From assembly GCA_012064415.1 (NCBI GenBank), contig SSNU01000063.1, forward strand, positions 349,450 through 413,449: a stretch of DNA of 64,000 nt. The letters run 5' to 3'. Both the position numbers and the translations under genes were made by a program. Position 1 is the stretch's first letter. Each line of letters starts with the position of its first letter. Source of the DNA: Gyrodactylus bullatarudis (Eukaryota > Platyhelminthes > Monogenea > Gyrodactylidea > Gyrodactylidae). Below are positions 36,131 through 47,641 of the stretch, in pieces. The notes below the pieces were generated by a model. That model saw only the letters and a list, made by a program, of their open reading frames with translations, made no database searches and was not told the origin of the DNA.

Positions 36131-38108
36131 TTGAAATAACCTGATAGTTTAGAAATTTGAGTAGGAAATTAAAACTATTTTCACAATTCCCTAGTAAATT
36201 GTAAAAACCTTTCACACGTTTCACTGTGAGACATGTACACACAAAAGGATATTACAATCAGTTTGATTATTTGCTCAATCGATGAATATTTCATTGAGAG
36301 AATAGATAAACTTTTTAAAACACCCTTTTTACGACCTTCCAAATTAAAATTTTCTAAAAACGAAAAATTTATGAATGAAAATTCCAAAAATCTTAAAATT
36401 GATTTTATGTCTGTATCATTTCAAATGTTTTATTACCCACCATCACCCCCTTAGCATCATCCTCACTTTGATTTGGATCACGTACTTGAAATATAATTTA
36501 GGTGTAAAAATAAATAAGCAAGCAAGCAAGCCAAGCAACTCCCAAACCAACTTTCTTTGTAAATAATTCTATTAATTCCCTAATGAGAGTACTATACTTC
36601 TTTTTTTGAAAATTATTGCATTCTTTTTATTTATTCATTAATCTGTTAAGTAACTGAGATTAATTCAAACTAGTCCTATTCCCTGTCTCTAACTTTCTCT
36701 CTCTGTGTGTGTATGCATATTTTGGGTATTCTCTAACCAAAATATTTCCTCAGATCTACTGTATTACTCATATCTTCTTTGTGTATATGAATGGAGCTTT
36801 TACAAATTCATTCTCACATCCATTTTCCACATCGTTTCACATACCTAGGTATAATAAAAATAATCTGTTGTTTCCAATGATTTAAAAAACTACATAAATA
36901 GTACTATTTGTATACTCTCTACTATTCTACACCTTTAATTAACTCTATCACGGTTACCAAGACAACATTATCCAAGAAAAAATAACTTGCAATTAGTATG
37001 TTTTAAAAATACATACTTAAGTACATATTGATCTGAAACATTTTCATCCTTATTAGGGTAAGAAATTATTTCCAACTTTTCGAGTTTATGCTTTCATTTT
37101 ATATAAACTATTCCATTTTAACGTGCATAAAAATAGAAAAGTGTACGGGGAAAATAATATTTGACTTTCTTGAATTCTTATTATGAATTTAGATGGTCAA
37201 GATGTTAGAATTCCGTATTTAGTGGGGATAGAAGAAACTCGACTTGTGTATAACAATCTTTTTGGCTTTGAAATTGCCCTTGTGAACTCTGTTAACAGAA
37301 TTTGTCTTGATATCTCTGTTTTGAGTTTTTATCTCTATATGGATCATTTAGGACACTAATGGATTGCGATTCATTTCTATTCAAGAGTGAATAGATTTTT
37401 TGGGAGATTTGTATTTGTCTGATTCCAGTTACTATGACTACATGAATTTAATTTTGTAGATTAAATCAACCTGTTGCTCTTGCCTTTTTTCCAACTTGTG
37501 AATAGCCCTTCTTAACTTTGACAAGTATTTACTTGAAATCTCAGATTTTTTCTAGATCTATAATCAAATTAATACCTTGGTTACTCTAAAATTGGTCTAG
37601 AAGATTATTTATAACCTTTCACAGATCAGAGTAATGAGTATTCTTTCACGATATCTCTCACCATTTCTTCTTAAACCTTAGCAAATAGGCTTACAAAATA
37701 GCGCTCTAAATATATATTTTTTAATAAAATTAGCCTTCTTTGGGCAATCTCGGTAAGCATCCATGAGTTATACATACTTTTCTAGCTTAAAGATATCCTT
37801 TATAGTGAAGAAAAAAGTATTTCAAGTATCTTAAAATCTAAGTTATTAGTCGAGAAGGAGAGTTGTGTACTTCAGGAGGATAAATTATACATGACGGTTT
37901 CAATATTCGTGAATTGCATCTTGCTTCTCTCTTGAACGTAAAATTGAATAATCATTTGAAAAATTAAAATATTCAAATAAAGAAATCTTTTTCATGACAG
38001 CTATATTGAAGATGAATGAACAAGTTCAATTTTTCTTCAATTAGAACATGCAAGAATAAGACGGAACAACCTTATTTTCGAAATATGTAAGAAAGAGATA
38101 TATTTAAA

Positions 38109-38143
38109 ACCATATACGTATTTCTTAAAGCATCATCAGTGGC
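38109..38143 (-). ncRNA. hammerhead ribozyme motif with altered stem III
   Basis: On the minus strand the order is GCCA, CTGATGA, TGCTTTAA, GAAA, TACGTAT, A, TGGT. Stem I is GCCA/UGGU. Stem III is the palindrome AUACGUAU instead of AUGUACAU in the other copies, so pairing is kept while sequence changed. This is strong evidence that the structure matters. Confidence 0.65.
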
Positions 38144-38304
38144 ATTGCTTTAAAAATGATAAAAGTTAAAAGATTCATTCAAGATAATAATTTACAAATT
38201 ATGAAAGAAATAGTAAAAGTTGAAGAAAATTAGAATAAATGTAAGCTGAAAAAACACCAAAACTCTCCAATAAATAGCAACAGTGGAGAGAAAAGTGAAA
38301 AAGC

Positions 38305-39186
38305 TCACATAGGCCATGGGAGTTGAAGGTTATAAGAATAGTTTTTTTGAACACATAGATTGGGTTTGTATAGATTAATAAAGAATTTCTCTTTGACCCA
38401 TACATCTATGCTGTCATCTCCAGGGTTTTTGTACAGAATGGAAAAATTCGAAACTGAAGCAGCATGTTTCTCCTGTTTGATATGCCTAGTTACCGCAGTG
38501 TCCTTATTCAGATGATCACTTGATCTTGTAGACAGCTTCCTAATTGTTCTACCTATGTAAGAAGCACCACAGTCACATTGGAATTTATAGATTAGTAGAG
38601 TCTTCTCCTCCGGTTTGAGTAAATCTTTATGAATCAAACTAAACAGTCTCTGAGTTTTAAATACAATTTTCAATTGTACATTATTGTAATGTTGATTGAT
38701 GAGATTGTTGAGTCTTCTTCTAATGTCAATACTAAAACCGTCGCCTTTGAAGTTGAGTCTCATGAAAATTTTTGTTTTTTCCATTTCATCTGTATTGACA
38801 TCTTCATCCCTATTCTCTGAAATATTGATGAATTTGTCTACAAATTTCTTTAGATAACCATTTTCCATTAAACATAACTTTGAATTCTCTATTTCATTCT
38901 GCCATTCCTCCGGACTTGCTATTCTTCTTATCCTTTTTCCTAGACCAATCACTAAGCCAACTTTATGCGAGATAGGACTGAAACTGGCATAATGAAGATA
39001 TCTCCCATTATCAGTCTTCTTCTTGAAAATATTTCTTAGGATTGATCCATCCTCTCTTCTGGTTAGCTTAACATCTAAAAAACTCAAAGCACCATTAGAT
39101 TCCTTTTCCATAGTAAATTTAATACTTGAATGAAACGTGTTCATCTTTAAGAGAAAGTCATCTGCTGATACATTGGGCTTCATCAA
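38305..39186 (-). CDS. Penelope-like ORF fragment: end of reverse transcriptase plus GIY-YIG endonuclease
   Basis: This is the longest intact coding piece of the 3' Penelope family in this window. In order it has the palm end (SFLDVKLTRREDG), SPISHKVGLVIGLGKRIRRI, MRLNFKGDGFS, the GIY-YIG-type core CGASYIGRT with RKLSTRSSDH, and the C-terminal NLCVQKNYSYNLQLPWPM. Family knowledge: the endonuclease nicks the target to prime reverse transcription. Without fingers and most of the palm, this protein cannot be a working transposition enzyme. Confidence 0.8.
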   Translation of the reverse strand: MMKPNVSADDFLLKMNTFHSSIKFTMEKESNGALSFLDVKLTRREDGSILRNIFKKKTDNGRYLHYASFSPISHKVGLVIGLGKRIRRIASPEEWQNEIENSKLCLMENGYLKKFVDKFINISENRDEDVNTDEMEKTKIFMRLNFKGDGFSIDIRRRLNNLINQHYNNVQLKIVFKTQRLFSLIHKDLLKPEEKTLLIYKFQCDCGASYIGRTIRKLSTRSSDHLNKDTAVTRHIKQEKHAASVSNFSILYKNPGDDSIDVWVKEKFFINLYKPNLCVQKNYSYNLQLPWPM

Positions 39187-40448
39187 AATAAAAGTGTCAT
39201 CGACATATCTGATGTAAACATCAGTGAAAGAATTGATAGTATCATGTCATAATAACCTTATTTTATTATTCAAAATTTACTCCCTAACAGAAATTATGAT
39301 GGCCATTTCACTACTATTGAGTATTACCAGTTAAAGAATTAGAATTAGTCTGGAAGAAGACACCCAAAATATTTTCCTCTCCTTATAATTATGCAATATA
39401 TTCAATTGAAAATATTATATTATGCAATGTTTATGATCATAGATATGATGGTGGTGTAAAAAATAATTTCTTAAAGTACATCTTTTCTTCTTCTTCTTGT
39501 CTAGCATGAAATGCGATTTCGATTCATCCGAAAAGAATCAATTAATCCATCTAGGTATTCTTCAAGATTCTTTCCCCCTTTCAGTTGGTTTTAGATTTTC
39601 CTCATAGTTTTTCATTATCAGACAACAAAGGATTGACAATTCACGCACTTTTCCACTTTAAGAAACAAGTTATGAACTTTATTCTCATCGAATGAACAAG
39701 TTAATTCAGTCTTATTAGATGGAAATATCAATTAATTTCCTTCTATCTAATCATACATATTGAATTCCTTTTTTTCTATCAGAATGCTTAATCTGCTTCT
39801 AGATAATCTGTAGATTTTCGTAGTTTTCTTCATCTTCAATCATGCTGAAATGTCAATTTAAAAAAATATCTGTTCACAGTTCAAACAAAAAGATGCCCAT
39901 TTACAAAAATAAAAATCAATAATTTTTCTGCTTTGATGCATTTAAAATTTTCGAAATATGGGCTTTCTAAATTTGTAAAAGCATGCATTAAAAAAGGGTA
40001 ATCCATCTAAATTTATATCATTTAAAAGAACAGATATATTTCAAGGCTTTATCATGTTCGAAAAGCATTCGAAATTGCTAGCAAGATTGGTAGAAATTTT
40101 TGGAAAGATAGATCAATTGAAATTTGTTCCAAGAAGAAATGATTAGGTTTCCGGAGCGAATAGATGCTCTAACGTTCTTTCCATTGATTTATTGTTATTT
40201 TTGGTCTCAAAGTTATTAAGCTTTATTCATAGGTGTTTTTTTCACTGAATTTTAATTTATTTAAACCTATTGTTCAATATTTCAATTGAGATAAAGTTAG
40301 AGTTTTTTCTATTTTGAGAATACTAATAATGTTTCTTCAAGAAAGTAAGGTGTTCTCTAATTTTTTATTGATTCTCCAAGATAATCGATAAACGATGCAT
40401 TTTAGGGATTAAAGATTTCTATCTGATGTAAGATCCTTTTCTTTCTAG

Positions 40449-40842
40449 TTGTCACAAGATCATCAAATGTCAATAGCTATTCGAACAGCACTGAATCATC
40501 GCCCTACACTCAAACTTCAGATTCATCAATGCACTTCACCAATGGTCATCGCAGGAAGAAAGTCGTTTCGAATACAGGCTCTTTTACCTCAAGCTTTAAT
40601 CATAACTCTTTCAAACGTGCGGTCCCGATAAGAAGATCTATGCGCCAACTTCAAAACTACATTGCTCGCAGTGTAAACTCCAAGAGAAACGTTCCCGATA
40701 ATTACGACTCGATCAGTTGGGTTCATCATGCCTCCCTTATTAATGGATATAATGAATTATTTGTAAATTGTTGTTGTAGTCGCCAAAACAACAATGCCTA
40801 CTTTAATCCATCACCTAACTGGGATCGATCAAATGCCTTTAT
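40449..40842 (+). CDS. SINHCAF-like gene, Ser/Asn-rich exon
   Basis: Acceptor CTTTCTAG, donor GTGAGT. The exon enters in phase 1 and leaves in phase 2, matching its neighbours. It encodes about 130 residues: a Ser-rich start (SSNVNSYSNSTESSPYTQTS), a basic patch (GHRRKKVV, KRAVPIRRSMRQLQNYIARS) and DSISWVHHASLINGYNELFV followed by NCCCSRQNNN. The known C-terminal block of SINHCAF (DLTYWKRQKICCGIIY in vertebrates) is not recognisable here. The exon may be a lineage extension or part of another gene. Confidence 0.5.
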
Positions 40843-43800
40843 GTGAGTTCCCTCTTAGATTTGCATTTTATTTCGAAATTTTCTTATTAATTCGATTCAA
40901 AAAAATGACTAAGGATTTATTCAATTCACTCTATAGCTATGACTGAGATCTAAATTCAAATTTCCATTAGTCTAAATGTCATTCATGTCGAACTTCATTT
41001 TCTAGTTAATTCCGGTTTTGATTCTTCCAATTTCTAATCAGAAAACTCCTCGAATTTGTGAAAAGGTGTTATGGGTAATTATTTTGACAAGGGATTACTT
41101 TTTTATGTATTTAATTCTAGCTCTTTTTCCTTGTTATGAGCTGAGTCACTAGTTTCATTTTCAATTTATTCCCACCACCCTGATAAACTCATGACCTAAA
41201 TCTTGAATTATTTTCCCAACAAATTTTAATCTTTTCAAGAATCTATTCTCAAACTCTGATGAAACTATAGTTGTCAAAAGTTTATCTATCAATGTTTCTA
41301 GTGGTTTACTTCAACGTTTTATCTAGAGTTTAAAAATAGAAAAAATTCTTGGCTTCACATCTGTTCAAATTGATTTACACCTATAACAAAAAGTAGTATT
41401 TTCAGTGTAATCAATTTCGAACTTGATCAACTAACCTTACAATTGATTGTAAATATTTTGGTAACACAACGACGTCACACCTCCCTAAATTATCATGTGA
41501 CTTTCTATAAATCACACTTCTTCATGATCTATAAATACTATTCCCTTATGATTATTCAACATGATCTCATCTATTAATCTGATTTAATAAAATCAATCTA
41601 ATTCATTTTCATTAACATTTGGCTTACAAAATATTTCCTGTGAATCTGGTAATTCAAATAAATAGTTTTTGTTCTCCTTTCAGTCTCTTGGTATTTTTTG
41701 AAAAATAAACAAAAATAATCTGTCAGTGTTTCAATGATTTAACTCTGTATCATAAATCCCACCACTCAGATTAGAAACGCTCAATCATTTCTCCATTGTT
41801 GAATAGGGGTAAAAAACCTTTTCTATTTCGTCTGGGATACCTGATTCGAGGGTTTTATGAATTTGATATTCTCTTATCTGACTTTATCTTTCATTCATAT
41901 TCAGAGAGAAATAATAATAATAAATATGTATTTATTTATTTATAAATAGCAGTTGTAAATGTACTTTAGAGTTATTCCTCTGTATCCTTATATATACTTC
42001 TGTGTGATAGAATGCTGATCTTAATCTAGAATATGGCAAATACTCTAATCGATTCTCAATCCATATTCAACTGAGTCTTACATTTCACTACGGATCAGCA
42101 ATATTGCATTTTATGCATACAATGATAACTAGAATTTGCAGTTTTTTTGCATTTATTTTGTAGAAATTTTATTTTATAATTATAATCAACGTTCATAAAA
42201 TTATGATTAATTTAACTTTCATTAAAGAAAAAGGTTTACTATTATTTGGGTAAATTAATTAATTTTTTTGTTGAATAATGTAAATATTAACGAAGCTAAC
42301 TGACTCTAAGATGTTGAAATGGAAAAATTGAATCTCGCCAAATTTTTGAATTTCGAATGTGCACCAAATTTCTGCATTTTTAAACGTTTTTATCGATTTT
42401 GAAGATTAAATCAAATCGATACTGAAATCTCAGATTTTTAAACAAAGATTCGCTTCAAATCTTCGATATCAATGATAATCTTGAGTTTAGAGGTTGAAAA
42501 TAAGGGGAAATCGGAACATTTTCGACATCCCAAGAATGGCCTAATTTCTCTTTGTTATCGAAAATCTTGGCTTCAAGTCTATTTAAAAAAAATTCTATTC
42601 TATTCAGAAACTAATTTTTCAATCTCCCAAGCTTGAGTAAATTCATTATCCTATTCACTTTCAGATACCCCTTGAACTTTAATCTGGGCTTTGATAAAGG
42701 ATCAAAGAAGTTTAATCAATAAAATAATTTTCTAATTTGGAAAACGTTAAAACACTCAGCTATAGTCTCCCATTCTGACCTAATCATCTTGTATTTTTAT
42801 GATCACTCAGTTGTGTGTTATGCTGAATAAATTTTGGAAAATTCAATAGAAAATTTTAAATATCGTTTTGTTTAATCAAAAAATTTGGATTTTATTGAAG
42901 AAAATTTTGAAGCAAATCCTTATGTGACACTATGGATTAGAGAAGAAAAAAATCAACATTTTTTTCCAAAGCAAATTTCTAAAATTTCTGTTCAGGCTTC
43001 AAGTACTACTGCAAAATTCTACTCAAGTTATTCTTAATGTTTCTTGCAATAATTCAAGAGTTGAGGCAGTGCCGAAATTCTACCAAATAAACTTAAATAT
43101 ATCACGTGGATATGAAAAGACCACCCATAGTGTATATTATTTTTGAATTATCTGAATTTTTTTTTAAATTTAATTACCCTCTATTTCTTCCGAATTTCTT
43201 CCAATTCCACGTATAGAAACTATCATGCATTGCATCAACATAATTTAATTTAGTAAAAATACATACATATATATACTCGTACATGATGTTCCTTTGTCTC
43301 TCTAACAGAGACTCTAAATATTCTTATTATTTACCCTTCAATAATTCAAAGGCCAATCAGAATAATTTCTCATTATACAATTTTGTGTAATGATCTCGCT
43401 TGCAAGAGAAAATGTATTTTTATGCCTGAATGAAGATTGAAACATAATTACTTATATATAGTACCCTGATTCCAATTTTATAAAAAAATGTAATTGATTT
43501 TTATTTCCAACCAATTAACGTACTTCAGAATCGGTCGATATTCCGGAACTTGGCATCCTTCTCATTTTTATATTGGAAATATTACTATATTGAAAAAAGA
43601 TAAATACAAATATATACAAAAGCAAAATAATTTGTACAATAATTGAAAATGTTTTAAAGTCTGTAGGTTGGAATATAGTCGAAAATTTAAAAATCTTGTA
43701 TCTGAAAAAAAGGACTGATTGGCGTTTTAATAAATCTGAAAAATTTTAACGAAGTCAATCTAGATTCTTTCATTAGTGAAGATCAAGATGGAGAAGAGAA

Positions 43801-44963
43801 TTTGAGTAATCAATTTTTGATCTTATATGTTCCATAATAGTTTTGATGGAATAAAGATTATCACGATGAGACAAATCATACTTTTCATGAAGAATGTTAT
43901 TAGCGGAGGGTAGGATATTATTTTGATAAGAAATATTTTTTTAATTATAAGAAATTATTATTATATTTTGCCCGATTTCAATGCAAGTTTCTGTAAACTT
44001 TTTAATGATGAAGGCAAAACGGCGAATTCACAACGGATTTAAACCAGAAGCCGAGATACGAGCGTTGTAGGGATCGAACTCAGGGTAGAGTGCGTATAGG
44101 ATTCTACTTTGGATTCTCTCTATATTTTGAGCTTGTTCATTAGTCAAATTTGTAAGGAAGGGAGAAATATAATCAAAGTGTGTGAGCACTAATGATTTAT
44201 AAGCCTTAATTCTTAGGGTTACTGATAGGTTATCACTGATAACTTATCAGTGATAGCAAAATATCAGTGGGATAATATTTTGCTTTCATCTCTATAAAAA
44301 TAGAGCCCTGTGAGAAGTTGTGGTTGATTTTAATGATATCAAAGGAATCTCTCACCTTGAAGACGAATTTTAAATCGTCTGCGAACTTACACTTGGTAAT
44401 AATTTATCTATATAATTAAAAAATTAAAAGTGAGCTTCTAAACTTTACAAACGATTTTCATCAAACTTTAATTCTCCTTCAAACGGTAAAAAACATCTTT
44501 CAAAAGTACAAAACAGATTCAGCTTGATTTGTCATTAGATTGATCAAAGAGTTTGTCAGGTTTGGCTGACAAATCGATTTCCATTGAAAACTAATCCAAC
44601 CTGTGCTTGTATTTCTAATACACACAGAAAGAGCAAAGTCATTTTTCTTGTCAAGAAAATATACTTTTTACTGACTTTATTTTATCAAAAATATTGATTT
44701 ATTCTATTTGTATTTCAACAAAAAAATTTATTGATAATCTATATCTTCATATTCAGTTTCCTTGTCAACTAAGAAAAAAAGTGTTTCCACAATCAGATTT
44801 CTCTCTGACTGATCGGTTTTACAATGAAAATTTAGCATATTTTTTCCAATCACTCCTAAACTAGCTAGTTAAGTAATTAAAATCGTTCAAACCTACTCTT
44901 AAATTTTGGAGCTAGAAAAAAGAGTTTTAATAAATTTGCACTCATTTAAATTATTCATTCTAG
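40843..44963 (+). other. long intron of the SINHCAF-like gene
   Basis: AT-rich sequence with ATT/TAA repeats near 41.9 kb. No exon, complete transposon or RNA gene is supported. Confidence 0.5.
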
Positions 44964-45194
44964 GGATGATCATGTAAACTCTTCGTCAAGACTCTTACGA
45001 AGCTCAGTCAATGCATCATCTACAAATCAATATGCCCAATATGATATATCCAGTCAATCATCTGCTTGCTCCAATACTTCCTCATCAATGTTGAGGACAA
45101 GGGCATCCAGATATAACCGACGTGTAATCCTACCCCCGGTGAGAATGTGTGTCAATGAGGAGACAGACCAACTACTCAGACAAATTATGGAAAA
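44964..45194 (+). CDS. SINHCAF-like gene, Ser-rich exon
   Basis: Acceptor TTCATTCTAG, donor GTACGT. It enters in phase 2, leaves in phase 2 and encodes 77 residues. After a Ser-rich half comes a basic, ordered-looking segment: RTRASRYNRRVILPPVRMCV, then NEETDQLLRQIMEK. The codon split at its end (AA|G) is completed by the exon at 46964 to give MEKNSEALDAREVHM, which reads as one amphipathic helix. That supports the join. Confidence 0.55.
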
Positions 45195-45482
45195 GTACGT
45201 TATTCATGTCTCATTGTTACACCAGTGGAACTCAACCCTTTCTCGAGCGACAATTTGAACTGAAAGATAAATATATTTTCCACCCAACATTAGAAAGAAA
45301 ATTTATTAAGCTACGAAAATGTGTATAATTCATAAAGAAAGCTTTTCACTGATACTAATTAAAGTTAGTTGCTGAGACCTTGGAAAACAGAAAAATAACT
45401 TTTTAATCTAAAACATTAGATGTAGATTTCAAATATGCAATTTTTCACAGTTTTTGGATCCAAAAGATGCTATCTTTTAAAT

Positions 45483-45845
45483 GAATACCAATAAGCTACA
45501 CATCAAAATATTCAGCAACTCTTTCTATACATTTCTGCAACTTTTCTGACAGGCTACCCCCTTGCTAAAAAATTAGGGTTTTTCGGTCCATGTACTCGTT
45601 TAGTGACAGTAGCCCTGTGTCATTGTTTGTAAGCCAATGAATAAGCCTGCTACAAGTGTCGACTCAGATTAAATTATTGCTCTGATATCAATGTCTGATA
45701 ACTCTATTGTAAATTTTGAAAGATGGAATTTTAGAAATTTTTAATAAAACCAAATTCTTTGAAAAATTATGCATTTACAAACGTATCATACTTGAAATGA
45801 ATTTCTGCAGTTCTTTCATATATGATCTATTGAAAATTTCTTTAA
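45483..45845. repeat. dispersed repeat, copy 2
   Basis: Same blocks and order as 35640-36130, with small deletions. It sits in the intron between the exons at 44964 and 46964. Confidence 0.7.
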
Positions 45846-46705
45846 TCTTTTGAAACAACCTTATAATAATAATAATAATAAATATGAAGGGTTATTTGAA
45901 ATTTATTCAAAATCCTCTTCAAGAAAACAGAAATAATTCTATATAATATCCATTTTTATTGATTTGCATTAAATTTCGGATCCGTTTTTCCCTCTTCTAT
46001 TCAACTTTTCTCGTTATATATTTCATTTCTTCTATTAAAATAATAAAAGAAAAAGGGTAGAATTTTTTGAAATTAGACACTTCCTACCATGCATACAGGG
46101 AGGCAAGAACATATTAAATTTTATACAACAAAATGAGTGAGGAATATTCCTTTGTTACTTACTCTTCAAACAAAATCTACTCCACCACCACTGGAAATTC
46201 TTTTCAAAAACAGAGCTCTACTTTTTCTGTTTTTATTTTCCCATTCATTTCAAATAGAAAAGTATTCACATTGCAATTTTATAATTTTTCAAAACTAATA
46301 CTTCATTGGATCTCCTACTGGTTTTCCGTTTGCTAACTCTTTTCGAGTCAATGCACGTTAGATCCACAATCTGGCGCATAGAGTTTTTTAATAATCTACA
46401 ATCAGTTGAAATGATTTGTTTACTCAAGACTTAACGTATCTTTTAAGCCCATACATGAGGCTAGTGATAAAATTTTTGTAAATACGCCGATTACGAATCT
46501 ACAGTTGTTTTTTACGCAATTATTTTTATTTATATTTAGTTTATCGATCAAAATTTGGGTCAATTTTTTGATCCAAAATTTGGCTATCGTGGAAGATTTA
46601 GCAGATGGAGTTCAGGTGATTGCATCTTAGAATTCTACAGGTATGATTACTCGATAAAAGGTATCTTACTTTTTATCTATGACCTTGGGAATTAGGTTTT
46701 CAAAA

Positions 46706-46925
46706 AAACGTTTAAAAAAATTAAATATTTGGAAAAAATCAACTTTCTTTAAACAAGTATAGCACTAGTTTGACGAATGACAGAGCTGAGATTTTTGGGT
46801 ATTTCAGGAGATTAATAGATTTCCTAACGATTGGATGGTAAATCAAGTATTTCTTGAGGCTTATATGAACAATATTGAGTTTCTAAAATGTCGTGTGATA
46901 AAATTAACCCACTGGGACTTTGAGG
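46706..46925. repeat. piggyBac-like MITE fragment
   Basis: Bases 46706-46826 match 17083-17202. The fragment ends CCCACTGGGACTTTGAGGG followed by TTAA, the kind of end expected of a piggyBac-type MITE. It stops about 40 bp before the next exon. Confidence 0.5.
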
Positions 46926-46963
46926 GTTAAGAAATGGTTAATTAATTCATGTTACTTTTCAAG

Positions 46964-47472
46964 GAATAGTGAGGCCTTAGATGCTCGTGAAGTTCACATG
47001 GCAGTCCAGAGAAAGTTGAGAAATCGTAATCGTTCCTCCTTAAATTGTGGAGGTACCACCAACAGTACATGTTCTTCTTCCCAATGCGGCCATGTATCAT
47101 CTGCGAATATTACTACATTGAATGCAGTCCATTCAAATAACCATGTTGGGTCATCCTCGTTCACTTCGCATCATCATTTGAACTCCTTTGCCAACCTGAG
47201 CAATGATTCTAATCCTACCTTTTCAATTCCCACTCATGAGAACAACACCTCTCTCTGCTCTAACAATCAATCATTATCCAATAGTTCACTCCATCAACAA
47301 CAAAATCAGCAGCCACATCGATGTAGTTCATTAAACTCTTCCGATGTCCTCTCATTGGCTAATCTAGATTCAGCTAGCAGCAGTACTTTTGGTGATGCAT
47401 GGTCTCCTGCACCTCAGCAGCCTAGTAGTTGCAGTTACAACAACAATAACAATAATGGTGTTTCATTCAATA
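46964..47472 (+). CDS. SINHCAF-like gene, Ser/Asn/Gln-rich exon
   Basis: Acceptor TACTTTTCAAG, donor GTGAGT. It enters with the third base of an AAG codon and leaves in phase 1 after 170 residues. It begins with a helix (SEALDAREVHMAVQRKLRNR) followed by low-complexity sequence: Ser/Thr/Cys-rich, His-rich, QQQNQQ and NNNNNN runs. Such tracts suit a nuclear regulatory protein but give no function. The following exon of this gene was not identified. The next phase-compatible exon on this strand is the KChIP-like one at 55523. Confidence 0.55.
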
Positions 47473-47641
47473 GTGAGTGGTTTTTACTATTTAACCTTTT
47501 TAATTTTCTCACTATTAAAGTTGATTGATATTTTTTCAAACTATAGACTGGAAATTTTTATTAATTTAAAATTGAGAGGTTGATCAAAAGATTTCTTTTT
47601 CTTATCTTATCTCTTATCTTAGAATCGAAATAACACAGATT

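Larger units (their letters stand above)
38060..39240 (-). mobile_element. 5'-truncated Penelope-like retroelement
   Basis: A minus-strand frame is open from about 39240 to 38305. It starts just before the reverse transcriptase catalytic motif (YIRYVDDTFILM) and runs through FLDVKLTRREDG, the connector and the GIY-YIG endonuclease (CGASYIGRTIRKLSTRSSDH) to NYSYNLQLPWPM and a stop. From the ATG at 39186 it is 293 residues with no frame break. Upstream sequence is unrelated, so about half the ORF is missing. The 3' tail carries a hammerhead motif at 38109-38143. It lies antisense in an intron of the SINHCAF-like gene. Confidence 0.88.
34930..40448 (+). other. long intron of the SINHCAF-like gene
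   Basis: It holds a dispersed repeat at 35640-36130 and a Penelope-like copy at 38060-39240. No host exon is seen in the remainder. Confidence 0.5.

Noticed and set aside
41900..42000. AT-rich short palindromes
   Set aside because: They are expected by chance in this composition. No flanking duplication or second copy is present.
44050..44110. second tRNA-like B-box (minus strand GAGTTCGATCCC)
   Set aside because: Only the B-box matches. D- and anticodon arms do not form, so I did not call a tRNA.
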